Assembly (NCBI RefSeq): GCF_000972785.3
Contig: NZ_CP011253.3
Span: forward strand, 2,852,001-2,916,000
Reading direction: 5' to 3'
Length of the DNA: 64,000 bases
DNA from: Pandoraea oxalativorans
GTDB lineage: Bacteria; Pseudomonadota; Gammaproteobacteria; Burkholderiales; Burkholderiaceae
In this document: piece after piece, positions 28,521-36,749 of the stretch
Position numbering within the stretch: the first letter of the stretch is position 1
How the letters are laid out: every line of letters starts with the position of its first letter
Made by a program: the position numbers and the translations under genes
The notes under the pieces: model-generated
Databases searched by the model: none
The model's input: only the letters and a program-made list of their open reading frames with translations
Told to the model about the DNA's origin: nothing

Positions 28521-29257
28521 TCGGGCGCGGCGACGACGGTGACAGCCGAGCAGAACACATAGCCTTCGTTGCGCAGCGTCTTGATGTAGCGAGGCTCACG
28601 CGCGCCGTCGCGCAAGCGCTGGCGCAACCGGCTGATGAGCAGATCGATGGACCGGTCGAAGGCGTCGGCCTGCCTGCCCTGCGTGAGATTGAGCAACTGG
28701 TCGCGCGTGAGCACGCGTTGCGGATGATCGAGCAGTACGCGCAGCAGGCGATACTCCGCGCCGCTGAGCGCGACCTGCGTGCCGTCGGTATCGAGCAGGT
28801 GGCGCGCTGTCGTGTCGAGCTGCCATTCGCCGAAGCTGAGAATCTCGGCCGTCTCCGTGACCTGCATACCCGGCGGCAACATGCGCGTGCGACGCAGCAC
28901 CGACTTGATGCGCGCCAGCAACTCACGCACGGGGAACGGCTTGGCCAGGTAATCGTCTGCGCCCATTTCGAGGCCGACGATGCGGTCGGTCTCTTCGCTG
29001 CGCGCCGTGAGCATAAGTACCGGCACCGCCCTGAACTTGCCCGCCCGAAGCTCGCGGCACAGCACCAGGCCGTCGTCGCCGGGCAGCATCAGGTCGAGCA
29101 CGATGAGATCGGGTGCACCGTCGGCAAGCACCGCGCGCATCTCACGTCCGTTGGCGGCTACGCTCACACGCATGCCGTTCTTTTCGAGGTAGTCGGCGAG
29201 CAACTCCCGAATCCCGCGATCGTCGTCGACGATCAGCACATGATCGATTTTTTCCAT
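28517..29257 (-). CDS. OmpR-family response regulator
   Basis: Encodes 246 residues with a receiver domain (acidic pocket VDDD, phospho-acceptor in LIVLDLMLPGDDG, lysine in LAKPF) and a winged-helix DNA-binding domain (LSGAEYRLLRVLLDHPQRVLTRDQL, then DRSIDLLISRLRQRL). It pairs with the kinase that overlaps its stop codon. The gene lies 8 bases after a small reading frame that is coupled to a GFA-family gene, which suggests a four-gene transcript. Confidence 0.94.
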   Translation of the reverse strand: MEKIDHVLIVDDDRGIRELLADYLEKNGMRVSVAANGREMRAVLADGAPDLIVLDLMLPGDDGLVLCRELRAGKFRAVPVLMLTARSEETDRIVGLEMGADDYLAKPFPVRELLARIKSVLRRTRMLPPGMQVTETAEILSFGEWQLDTTARHLLDTDGTQVALSGAEYRLLRVLLDHPQRVLTRDQLLNLTQGRQADAFDRSIDLLISRLRQRLRDGAREPRYIKTLRNEGYVFCSAVTVVAAPE

Positions 29258-29265
29258 GTGAACGA

Positions 29266-29457
29266 TTATAGCGACGACTCCCCACGTTCACGGCCACCGC
29301 CAGCGCCCGCCACATCGGGCGTTTTGCGACGCCGTGCCCGCTCCGTCTCCGGCAGCACGCGGCGGCTCGCCGGGGCCAGATCGCATTGCAGCGGGTGGAC
29401 GGCTTCCGTCGTCAGGCCACCCGCCAGAAACGCCAGCACACTCAGCAGACGTCTCAT
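29266..29457 (-). CDS. Small protein of unknown function, coupled to the GFA gene
   Basis: A 63-residue frame whose ATG overlaps the stop of the upstream GFA gene by ATGA and whose stop lies 8 bases before the response regulator. The N-terminus (RRLLSVLAFLAGGLTTEA) is hydrophobic like a weak signal peptide; the rest is charged and arginine-rich with no known motif. The tight spacing argues for translation, but no family was recognised. Confidence 0.35.
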   Translation of the reverse strand: MRRLLSVLAFLAGGLTTEAVHPLQCDLAPASRRVLPETERARRRKTPDVAGAGGGRERGESSL

Positions 29458-29822
29458 GCGTCCCCCACCACGGAGAGCTTTTGACCGTCGCCCACGGAAG
29501 CTTCCAGCGCGTACGGATCGACGCCATCAAGACAACCGATGTTCGCGCGCAACATGCCCGGCATGGTGCGTGTCTCATGGAACGGATAGATGCCGCAGTG
29601 CTTGCAGAAGTAGTGCTTTGCCACACGCGTATTGAACTGATAGCAGGTCAGGTCGTGCGCACCGGAGAGAATGCGCAGATTGGCTTGCGGGAACGCAGGC
29701 GTCATCAGCGCCCCCTTGCGACGGCACAGGCTGCAATTACAACGCGCGGCCGGCTCGATTGGCGTGACGACTTCAAATCGGACGGCGCCACAGTGGCAGG
29801 AACCTTGCAACGTTTCGGACAT
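29454..29822 (-). CDS. GFA-family zinc protein (glutathione-dependent formaldehyde-activating enzyme-like)
   Basis: Encodes 122 residues from the ATG at 29822 (GGGAG eight bases upstream). The zinc-binding cysteines are visible in GSCHCGAVRF, CNCSLCRR and YFCKHCGIYPF. Family members such as Gfa and CENP-V-like proteins bind zinc; many have no proven formaldehyde activity. Its stop overlaps the small frame that precedes the two-component system. Confidence 0.88.
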   Translation of the reverse strand: MSETLQGSCHCGAVRFEVVTPIEPAARCNCSLCRRKGALMTPAFPQANLRILSGAHDLTCYQFNTRVAKHYFCKHCGIYPFHETRTMPGMLRANIGCLDGVDPYALEASVGDGQKLSVVGDA

Positions 29823-30051
29823 GGATCGACTCCCGGATAAGCCCGCGCCGGCGGCACGGTCGTTGAGAGCTTTATAGCGCAACCGCCCGCGCCCGTTATC
29901 CCGGTTTGTATCTCAATGTATCTGGGCTGCGCTGCGATACACGACATTGCCGAAATGCGGCTTTTTGCACACACGGCAGATACGCGCGGACAGTGAAATA
30001 CGGTGACCGACTCACCAAAACCGTTGCACTGTTCACAGGAGAAGAACCGCC

Positions 30052-30582
30052 ATGCTGACGCTACTCAGAAGTGCCTTCGTCGCCCTCGCCCTCACCGGCC
30101 TTACCGCTTACGCACCGTCGCAAGCCCGACCGATCTCCGGCGGCACCGCGCCCGAGTTCACCGGCATCGACAACTGGATCAACAGCCAGCCGCTCACACT
30201 GTCGCAACTGCGCGGCAAGGTCGTGCTGGTCGATTTCTGGACGTACTCATGCATCAACTGCATCCACACCACGCCGTACGTGAAACAGTGGTACGAAAAG
30301 TACAAGGATCAGGGACTGGTCGTGGTCGGAGTGCACACGCCGGAATACGCCTATGAGCGCGACACCAAGAATGTGCAGGACGCCGTACGCCGTGCAGGCA
30401 TCACGTACCCGGTGGCACAGGACAATCGCTATGCCACATGGAAGGCCTACGACAACCTCTACTGGCCCGCGTTCTATCTCGTCGACAAGTCGGGCAAGAT
30501 CGTCTACACCCACTTCGGCGAGGGCGATTACGACAAGACGGAAGCGGCCATCAAGGCGCAGTTGGCGGCACGACCGTCGTAA
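30052..30582 (+). CDS. Periplasmic thioredoxin-like protein (TlpA/DipZ C-terminal type)
   Basis: Encodes 176 residues with a signal peptide (MLTLLRSAFVALALTGLTAYA) and a thioredoxin fold. The redox motif is Cys67-Ile-Asn-Cys70 in VDFWTYSCINCIHTTPYV, typical of the TlpA-like domain of DipZ proteins, and the cis-proline region is YWPAFYLVDKSG. It should reduce or oxidise periplasmic disulfides. The start has GGAG ten bases upstream. It converges on the Rrf2 gene, with a nested inverted repeat between. Confidence 0.88.
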   Translation: MLTLLRSAFVALALTGLTAYAPSQARPISGGTAPEFTGIDNWINSQPLTLSQLRGKVVLVDFWTYSCINCIHTTPYVKQWYEKYKDQGLVVVGVHTPEYAYERDTKNVQDAVRRAGITYPVAQDNRYATWKAYDNLYWPAFYLVDKSGKIVYTHFGEGDYDKTEAAIKAQLAARPS

Positions 30583-30603
30583 GTCGGTCGAAAAAGCGCC
30601 CAT

Positions 30604-30670
30604 TTCGTCGGTTTGAACCCTTTAGTGGCGAGACCGCAGACGCGTCTCGCCACGTCTGAAAACCGACGAA
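30604..30670. terminator. Nested inverted repeat between convergent genes
   Basis: An outer 11-base stem (TTCGTCGGTTT at 30604-30614 with its complement at 30660-30670) encloses an inner 10-base stem (GTGGCGAGAC at 30625-30634 with GTCTCGCCAC at 30644-30653). Its position between the stops of the thioredoxin-like gene and the rrf2-type gene suggests a bidirectional terminator. Confidence 0.6.
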
Positions 30671-30708
30671 TAGGTCCGGATTCCAGTCTCGCACGGCCCA
30701 TCGAACGC

Positions 30709-31152
30709 TTAATGCACCGCCACCTCGTGCTGTAAGCACAGCGCACCGAAGTCCTGCGCCAGATCGGCGAGCGACACGGCACCGAGCCTTGCGATCAGGA
30801 TCGCCTCCGCCTCGCGCAACGCCCCGTCGAGCGCCGCGTTCACCGCGCGCTCGACGGCGCACTCGGGGTTATCGCTTTGCACGCCGATGGCGAAGATGTT
30901 CGGACCACCGACAGCGCGATGAATGTCGAGCAGTGTCACCTTGTGCAAATCGCAGGCGATGCGCCAACCGCCCCCGTGCCCTTTGTCCGAGCGGACATAT
31001 CCTGCGTCGCGTAACCCCGCCATCGTGCGTCGGACCACAACGGGATTGGTGCGCAGCATCTGCGCGAGCTGTTCGGACGTGAACGGCGCGTCGCGTCGCG
31101 CCATGTGCAGCAACACGTGCAGCATGCGCGAGAGTCGGCTGTCGCTTCTCAT
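30709..31152 (-). CDS. Rrf2-family transcriptional regulator
   Basis: Encodes 147 residues. The winged helix (FTSEQLAQMLRTNPVVVRRTMAGLRDAGYVRS) and the glycine-rich wing KGHGGGW match Rrf2 proteins of the YwnA/NsrR branch. Only two cysteines (ECAVE and ALCLQ) occur, so a classical three-cysteine iron-sulfur site is not evident; it may sense thiol stress. It follows the methyltransferase gene by 13 bases on the same strand and probably controls it. Confidence 0.88.
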   Translation of the reverse strand: MRSDSRLSRMLHVLLHMARRDAPFTSEQLAQMLRTNPVVVRRTMAGLRDAGYVRSDKGHGGGWRIACDLHKVTLLDIHRAVGGPNIFAIGVQSDNPECAVERAVNAALDGALREAEAILIARLGAVSLADLAQDFGALCLQHEVAVH

Positions 31153-31165
31153 CGTCGCCCCTCGT

Positions 31166-31852
31166 TCACAGCGCCTGACGCGCGAACCACGCGTGAATCA
31201 GGCCGCTCTGAAAGAAGCGCACCGGTTCGTCGAAGCCGCCTTCCCAGATGATGTCGTCCATCGCCTCCGGCGGCACGACAGCCACCTGCGTCCCATAGAT
31301 GGCCTTCGCCCGCTCGCGCGCCTCGGGCGACACCGACATCATCCCGAACCAGACGTCCAGCAGCCGTCGCCCTGCTTCGGACGTCATGTCGCACGCCAGA
31401 TCCGCGCTTGCAAGGTAGCCCCCCGGCTTCAGCCGGTCGGCAATCCCGCGGAAGAACGCCCGCCGCTCCGCCGGGTCGGTCACGAACTGGGAGACGAGAA
31501 TCGACGTCGCGGCGTCGAACGGCTCGCGCTCGGGCAGCGCGTCGAGAAAACCCTGATGGAAGACACAGCGCGACGCAATGCCCTGCGCGTCGGCTTTGCC
31601 GCGGAACACGTCCAACATCGGCCCCGACGGCTCGACCGCAGTGAACCTCCAACCCGGATGGCGCTCGGCCAGATACAGAATCTCCGCGCCCGTCCCCGCA
31701 CCGACACACAAGACGTTCGCCTCAGGCGGCACCGGCGCGAAAACGTTGTCGAGCACCAGTTGCAGCGCGTCGCGCAAAGGCGTCATCGCACTCCAGGTCT
31801 GGTCGTACGTCGCTGCGTGCTGGTCGAACATCGCGATGGTGTCCTGGTGCAT
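31166..31852 (-). CDS. Class I SAM-dependent methyltransferase
   Basis: Encodes 228 residues from the ATG at 31852 (GGAG eight bases upstream). Motif I is VLCVGAGTGAEILYLA with the acidic end of strand 2 in FTAVEPS; LPEREPFDAATSILVSQF is the post-motif region. Fold and SAM binding are clear, but the methyl acceptor is unknown. It is paired with a downstream Rrf2 regulator. Confidence 0.88.
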   Translation of the reverse strand: MHQDTIAMFDQHAATYDQTWSAMTPLRDALQLVLDNVFAPVPPEANVLCVGAGTGAEILYLAERHPGWRFTAVEPSGPMLDVFRGKADAQGIASRCVFHQGFLDALPEREPFDAATSILVSQFVTDPAERRAFFRGIADRLKPGGYLASADLACDMTSEAGRRLLDVWFGMMSVSPEARERAKAIYGTQVAVVPPEAMDDIIWEGGFDEPVRFFQSGLIHAWFARQAL

Positions 31853-32074
31853 GGCTAGCTCCATATTCATGTAACTTTTGATGTTTCATCATGCCATGGG
31901 AGAAGCTGCCGATGCAAGCACCGTGTTCGACGAGCGTGCATCGCAATGGCCATCGAGCCCCCGTGCAATTTGATGGGTGCCACTAAATATTGGCGACCTT
32001 TGGTCGTTAATGCACAGGATTGGCCCCCTTCCTTACGGAGCCTTACCAGAACCCTCTCGACGACACGCCCCCCG

Positions 32075-33676
32075 ATGACGTCTATCAACACAGCAACGAA
32101 ACTGATTCCTCTGACGACGAGCGACATTGCGTCGCGTGCCGCCAGTCCGAGCGCGGTGTCCGGCGCGGTTCCCGCCGGCTCGGGTGCTTCGACAGTCGCC
32201 GAATCGACGCGCGTCACGCTCACGCAAACCCCACCCCTCGCCAACTGGCCGACCTACACTCAGCCGGTCGCCAACGGGGCCGCGCTGAACTGGCGGCAAT
32301 TGCCCTCGGACGCCATCTCGCTGCTGATGTCGGGCAACCTGTCGACCTCCTGGCTGGGCAATCGTCTCGATCAGCTCGGGTCGACGTTGATGTCGGCCAT
32401 CGCGACGGGGGCCACGTCCTTCTCGCAAAGCGTGGTGCGCTCAACGTCTGCCGCCCCCGCCACCGACGCCGAACTGGCATTGCAACAGTTCAAGCTGCAA
32501 ACGAGCGCCGACAACCAGTTCGCACTGACGGTCACGACCGCAAGCGGCGCGCAGGTCAATGTCAAACTGGGCAGCAGCGACGACGGCCTGTCCGTCGAGT
32601 TCTCCGTCACGAAAGGCACGTTGACCGACGCGGAACGAGACCAGTTGGGCAAGCTGGGAGACGCTTTCCAGAGCGCCGTGAACGGACTCGCCAAGCAACC
32701 GCCCCTCGTGGACTTCAGCGCGCTGACGGGCTTCGACACGTCGGTACTCACGTCGGTGGATCTGAACGCCACGCTCAATGCGAACGGCACTACGCCGCAG
32801 ACCTTCGCGTTCCATGCAGACGCCACGCAACGGTCGATGCACGTCGACGGCGCGAGCGGCAAGTTCGACGTGAACGTCGATCTGAAGCATCTTCAGGCCA
32901 TCGGGAGTGCGAAGGCGCAAGCCGCCGCACTGGATGCCTGGCTCAGCCGCTTCGACACGGCGCAGGCGCGTGGCAACGGCGATGCATCGCTCATGAACAT
33001 GTTCAAGGCCGCGTTCACGGGTCTGAACAGCCATTACCCGGCCGCGCCCACCCTGCCGCGCATCACGCTTAGCCATGCGGACAAGGCCACGTTAAGCGGT
33101 CTGGCAGACTTTAGCGCTTCGCTCTCGCAGACGAAGACGTCGCCGAATCCGATGCGGCCGTCGGAAGTCGACGGCTTCGATTACCAGATCTCGCAAAGCA
33201 CCCAGATCGGCGGCACCGATACGCTTAACCGCAAGATCGAGCAGCAAACGCAGGCCACCCTGACGGCGAGCTATCACCGCTCGCTCTGGGCCGGGGTGCC
33301 GTTGCAACTGACGAGCGATCCGAAGTCGCAGAACTACGAATACGTGAAGGTGCAGGACTCGGCGTCGAGCAACGTCGACGTGAGTTACCGCGACGGCCTG
33401 CTCAACCATGCTCAGGTCAGCCGCTCGGCCAGCCAAAAGACGCAGGTGCAGCGCTATGAAATGGCCAAGCTGGTGAGCGACGTCACCACGCCGCTGTCGG
33501 CGTCAAGCACGTCCGATCTGATGACGTTGCTCCAGTCCATCATGCGCGGCGATGCGACGCGACCGTCCGGCAGCAACACGGGCGAAATCGGCGAAGACGA
33601 GACGACCGACGCCGTGCGCAAGCGCACCGCGCTGGAGATCGATCCCCTTCGTCTGGACGGCACCCGCAAGTCGTAA
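32075..33676 (+). CDS. 533-residue protein of unknown function
   Basis: No family was recognised. The protein starts at the ATG at 32075 and is rich in serine, threonine and alanine. It has an unstructured N-terminus (residues 1-60), a section with alternating beta-like strands (LTVTTASGAQVNVKLGSSDDGLSVEFSV, in parts, residues 150-185), and a repeated theme in which residues act on a predicted soluble domain. No signal peptide, membrane segment or cysteine pattern is visible. It stands alone between a methyltransferase and an MFS gene and ends at a strong hairpin. An upstream open frame to 31946 lacks coding character. The composition recalls type-III or flagellar hook-length proteins, but this is not a call. 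Confidence 0.65.
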   Translation: MTSINTATKLIPLTTSDIASRAASPSAVSGAVPAGSGASTVAESTRVTLTQTPPLANWPTYTQPVANGAALNWRQLPSDAISLLMSGNLSTSWLGNRLDQLGSTLMSAIATGATSFSQSVVRSTSAAPATDAELALQQFKLQTSADNQFALTVTTASGAQVNVKLGSSDDGLSVEFSVTKGTLTDAERDQLGKLGDAFQSAVNGLAKQPPLVDFSALTGFDTSVLTSVDLNATLNANGTTPQTFAFHADATQRSMHVDGASGKFDVNVDLKHLQAIGSAKAQAAALDAWLSRFDTAQARGNGDASLMNMFKAAFTGLNSHYPAAPTLPRITLSHADKATLSGLADFSASLSQTKTSPNPMRPSEVDGFDYQISQSTQIGGTDTLNRKIEQQTQATLTASYHRSLWAGVPLQLTSDPKSQNYEYVKVQDSASSNVDVSYRDGLLNHAQVSRSASQKTQVQRYEMAKLVSDVTTPLSASSTSDLMTLLQSIMRGDATRPSGSNTGEIGEDETTDAVRKRTALEIDPLRLDGTRKS

Positions 33677-33694
33677 GCACGACGTGCCCGCCAT

Positions 33695-33721
33695 CCCGCG
33701 ACGGTCCGCGACCGTCGCGGG
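33695..33721 (+). terminator. Strong hairpin after the 533-residue gene
   Basis: CCCGCGACGGT (33695-33705) and ACCGTCGCGGG (33711-33721) form a perfect 11-base stem with a CCGCG loop, 18 bases after the stop. There is no T run, so intrinsic termination is likely but not certain. Confidence 0.5.
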
Positions 33722-33781
33722 AGTATGATGACAGGCAAATATTGACGAACCACGGGGATTTCCGGAGTTCTCGAGCGCCTG

Positions 33782-35272
33782 ATGTCAGAGACGAAAGACG
33801 AGACAAACACCCACCCACCTTCCCTCGACGCCGCACCGCATCTGGTCGACACCGACCTACCCGCGCGCCTCGACCGCCTGCCTTGGGGGCGCTTTCATAC
33901 GCTGATCGTCGTCGCGCTGGGCGTCACGTGGCTACTCGACGGCCTTGAAGTCACCCTCGCAGGCGCCGTCGCCGGGGCGCTCAGGACGAGCCCTGCCCTG
34001 GCCCTCACCAACGCACAGATCGGTATCGCGGGCAGCGCCTACATTGCCGGGGCCGTACTCGGCGCGCTCGGCTTCGGCTGGCTCACCGACCGGCTGGGAC
34101 GCCGCAAGCTCTTCTTCGTCACCCTGCTGCTGTATGTTGCCGCGACGGCCGCGACTGGCTTGTCGTGGAGCTTCGCGAGCTTCGTCGCGTTCCGTTTTCT
34201 GACGGGGGCGGGTATCGGCGGCGAATACACCGCCATCAATTCGACGATTCAGGAATTCACGCCCGCCCGGGTTCGTGGCTGGACCGATCTCGTCATCAAC
34301 GGCACCTTCTGGGCCGGTGCGGCGCTCGGCGCTGCGAGCTCGCTCGTGCTGCTCGCACCGGGCGTGCTGCCGCCGGACTGGGGCTGGCGGACGTGTTTCT
34401 TCATCGGCGCGGCGCTCGGCGTTGGCATCTTGCTGATGCGCATGTGGGTGCCGGAAAGCCCGCGCTGGCTGATCCTGCGCGGCCACACGGCGCAGGCCGA
34501 GGCGATTGTCGAGGAAATCGAGCGCTCGATCCGCGTGCGCGGACAAGCGATTGCGTCGCACGCGCCTGCGCGTCTGCAGCTGCACGCCCGGCACGCAACG
34601 CCACTACGCGAGGTCTGGCACACACTCATCCACACGTATCGCCGCCGCTCGCTCGTCGGACTTACGCTGATGATGGCGCAGGCGTTCTGCTATAACGCGA
34701 TCTTCTTTACGTATGCGCTGGTGCTCACGGATTTCTACGCTGTGCCTGCGGCAAGCGTCGGCTGGTATCTGCTGCCGTTCGCGGCGGGTAACGTGCTCGG
34801 TCCCATCGTGCTGGGCCGCGCGTTCGACGTGCTCGGCAGACGCGTGATGATCAGCGCAACGTATGCCGTCTCCGGCGTACTGCTCGCGCTAAGCGGCTGG
34901 GCGTTCGCACAAGGGTGGCTGACGACGGCCACGCAAACGATAGCGTGGTCCGTCATCTTCTTCTTTGCTTCGGCCGCCGCGAGTTCCGCGTATCTGACGG
35001 TGAGCGAGACGTTTCCGCTGGAGATCCGCGCGCTGGCCATCGCCGTGTTCTACGCCATCGGCACGCTGCTCGGCGGCGTGGCCGGTCCGGCGCTGTTCGG
35101 CTGGCTCATCGATACGGGGCACCGTGCGGACGTCGCCATCGGCTACGCCATCGGGGCCGCGCTGATGCTCGTGGCGGCCGGTGTCGCGGCGCGCTGGGGC
35201 GTCGCGGCCGAACGTCGGTCGCTGGAATCGGTGGCCGCGCCGCTGTCCACGGCACGGCGCGATCCCCCCTGA
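33782..35272 (+). CDS. MFS transporter (sugar/aromatic-acid porter type)
   Basis: A 496-residue inner-membrane protein with 12 predicted hydrophobic segments. Signature motifs are GFGWLTDRLGRRKLF (loop 2-3), RFLTGAGIGGEYTAINS and PESPRWL before the central loop, and VLGRAFDVLGRRVM in the second half. These fit proton symporters for sugars or small organic acids such as shikimate or benzoate. Substrate unknown. It converges on the APC permease with only 16 bases between stops. Confidence 0.9.
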   Translation: MSETKDETNTHPPSLDAAPHLVDTDLPARLDRLPWGRFHTLIVVALGVTWLLDGLEVTLAGAVAGALRTSPALALTNAQIGIAGSAYIAGAVLGALGFGWLTDRLGRRKLFFVTLLLYVAATAATGLSWSFASFVAFRFLTGAGIGGEYTAINSTIQEFTPARVRGWTDLVINGTFWAGAALGAASSLVLLAPGVLPPDWGWRTCFFIGAALGVGILLMRMWVPESPRWLILRGHTAQAEAIVEEIERSIRVRGQAIASHAPARLQLHARHATPLREVWHTLIHTYRRRSLVGLTLMMAQAFCYNAIFFTYALVLTDFYAVPAASVGWYLLPFAAGNVLGPIVLGRAFDVLGRRVMISATYAVSGVLLALSGWAFAQGWLTTATQTIAWSVIFFFASAAASSAYLTVSETFPLEIRALAIAVFYAIGTLLGGVAGPALFGWLIDTGHRADVAIGYAIGAALMLVAAGVAARWGVAAERRSLESVAAPLSTARRDPP

Positions 35273-35288
35273 CGGCGGGCATTCAACC

Positions 35289-36698
35289 TCAGTTACCTTG
35301 CCCCTGCGCAGGAACGGCAGCGGCGTCGCCACGCTGGCGGTACCAGAGTGCATACACCACCGACAGTGCGATGACGAACGGCACGCCGTAGACCAACGTC
35401 ATACGAAACGCGTCGGTGAAGTAGGTCGTGACGAGCGTCGCCACCATCAGCAACGCACCCGCCAGACTGGCGTACGGATACCCCCACATGCGAAAGCTCA
35501 GCGATTTCGCGTCGTGCGCACGGCGGAAGAACAGATGCGTGACGAAGATCATCAGCCACGTGAACATCGCACCGAACATCGAGACCGACATCATCAGCGT
35601 GAACGACGCCTGCGGTGCGAGCACGTTGAGCGCCACCGCCAGCGCAATGCCGATGGTCGAGAGCATGAGCGCGGCGACCGGCACGCCATTGCGGCTGACT
35701 TCGCCGAAGCGGCGCGGCGCATACCCTGCTCGCGAGAGCGAGAACATCATGCGCGTGGTGATGTAGAGCTGACTGTTCATCGCGGACAGCGCGGCGACCA
35801 GAATCACCAGATTGATCACGCCCGCTGCGCCCGGGATATGCGTCGCCGCCATCACCTTCACGAACGGACTACCGTCCTCACCGGCTGCGTTCCACGGCAC
35901 GATGGCAAGCGTGAGCGCCAGCGTAAGCAGATAGAAGAACACCAGACGGAACATCGTCGCGCGGAAGGCTCGCGTGATGGCGCGCTGCGGGTCCTGGGCC
36001 TCGCCCGCCGCCACGGCAATCATCTCGATGCTCAGATAGCTGAAGATCGACACGATCACTGCCACCCACATGCCCCACGCCCCCTTCGGGAAGAAGCCGC
36101 CGTGCGACGTGTAGTTCGCCAGCCCGATGCCGCTTTGCGCCGGGGCGCGGAACACGATGTACGCGCCGAGCATCAGAAACGCGACGATGGCCACGATCTT
36201 GAGCATCGAGAAGGCGTACTCGACCGCGCCGAACACCTTGACGCTCGCCGCGTTGATCGCGATGAGACCGACCGAGAAACCGACGATCCAGTACCAGCCC
36301 GGCACGGCCGGAAACCAGTACTTCATGTAGACGGCAATCGCCGTGACTTCCGTGCCCACGGCAAAGACAATCGACGACCAGTAGCCGTAGCGCACCAGAA
36401 ATCCGGCCAGTGGCCCGATATAGTGCTCGGCGTACGCGCCGAACGAGCCGGACGTGGGATGCGCCACGGTCATCTCCGCGAGGCAGCCCATGAGCAGCAG
36501 CGCAATCGCGCCACCGATGGCGTAGCTCAGCAGCACGCTCGGCCCCGCAAAGCCGATGGCGAACGCGCTGCCCAGAAAGAGGCCAGTGCCGATTGCACCA
36601 CCAATCGCAATCATCGATAACTGCCCGCTGGTCAGGCCGCGGTGCAGTCCCTTTTCTCGCTCGACAATGCTGTCGAAGCCCGGTTGTGTCGTACTCAA
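35289..36698 (-). CDS. APC-family amino acid permease
   Basis: Encodes 469 residues with 12 hydrophobic segments. The N-terminal GLTSGQLSMIAIGGAIGTGLFLGSA and the PTSGSFGAYAEHYIGPLAGF loop are AAT-group signatures. The start is TTG at 36698 with AGGAGA upstream. It is the last gene of the long minus-strand operon that begins at 44347, 51 bases after the porin gene. It probably imports an amino acid or the amino part of the island's substrate. Confidence 0.88.
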   Translation of the reverse strand: MSTTQPGFDSIVEREKGLHRGLTSGQLSMIAIGGAIGTGLFLGSAFAIGFAGPSVLLSYAIGGAIALLLMGCLAEMTVAHPTSGSFGAYAEHYIGPLAGFLVRYGYWSSIVFAVGTEVTAIAVYMKYWFPAVPGWYWIVGFSVGLIAINAASVKVFGAVEYAFSMLKIVAIVAFLMLGAYIVFRAPAQSGIGLANYTSHGGFFPKGAWGMWVAVIVSIFSYLSIEMIAVAAGEAQDPQRAITRAFRATMFRLVFFYLLTLALTLAIVPWNAAGEDGSPFVKVMAATHIPGAAGVINLVILVAALSAMNSQLYITTRMMFSLSRAGYAPRRFGEVSRNGVPVAALMLSTIGIALAVALNVLAPQASFTLMMSVSMFGAMFTWLMIFVTHLFFRRAHDAKSLSFRMWGYPYASLAGALLMVATLVTTYFTDAFRMTLVYGVPFVIALSVVYALWYRQRGDAAAVPAQGQGN

Positions 36699-36749
36699 GA
36701 TCGTCTCCTATATTCCTTGCGTTACTTCGCTATTGCGCTATTGAAATGA

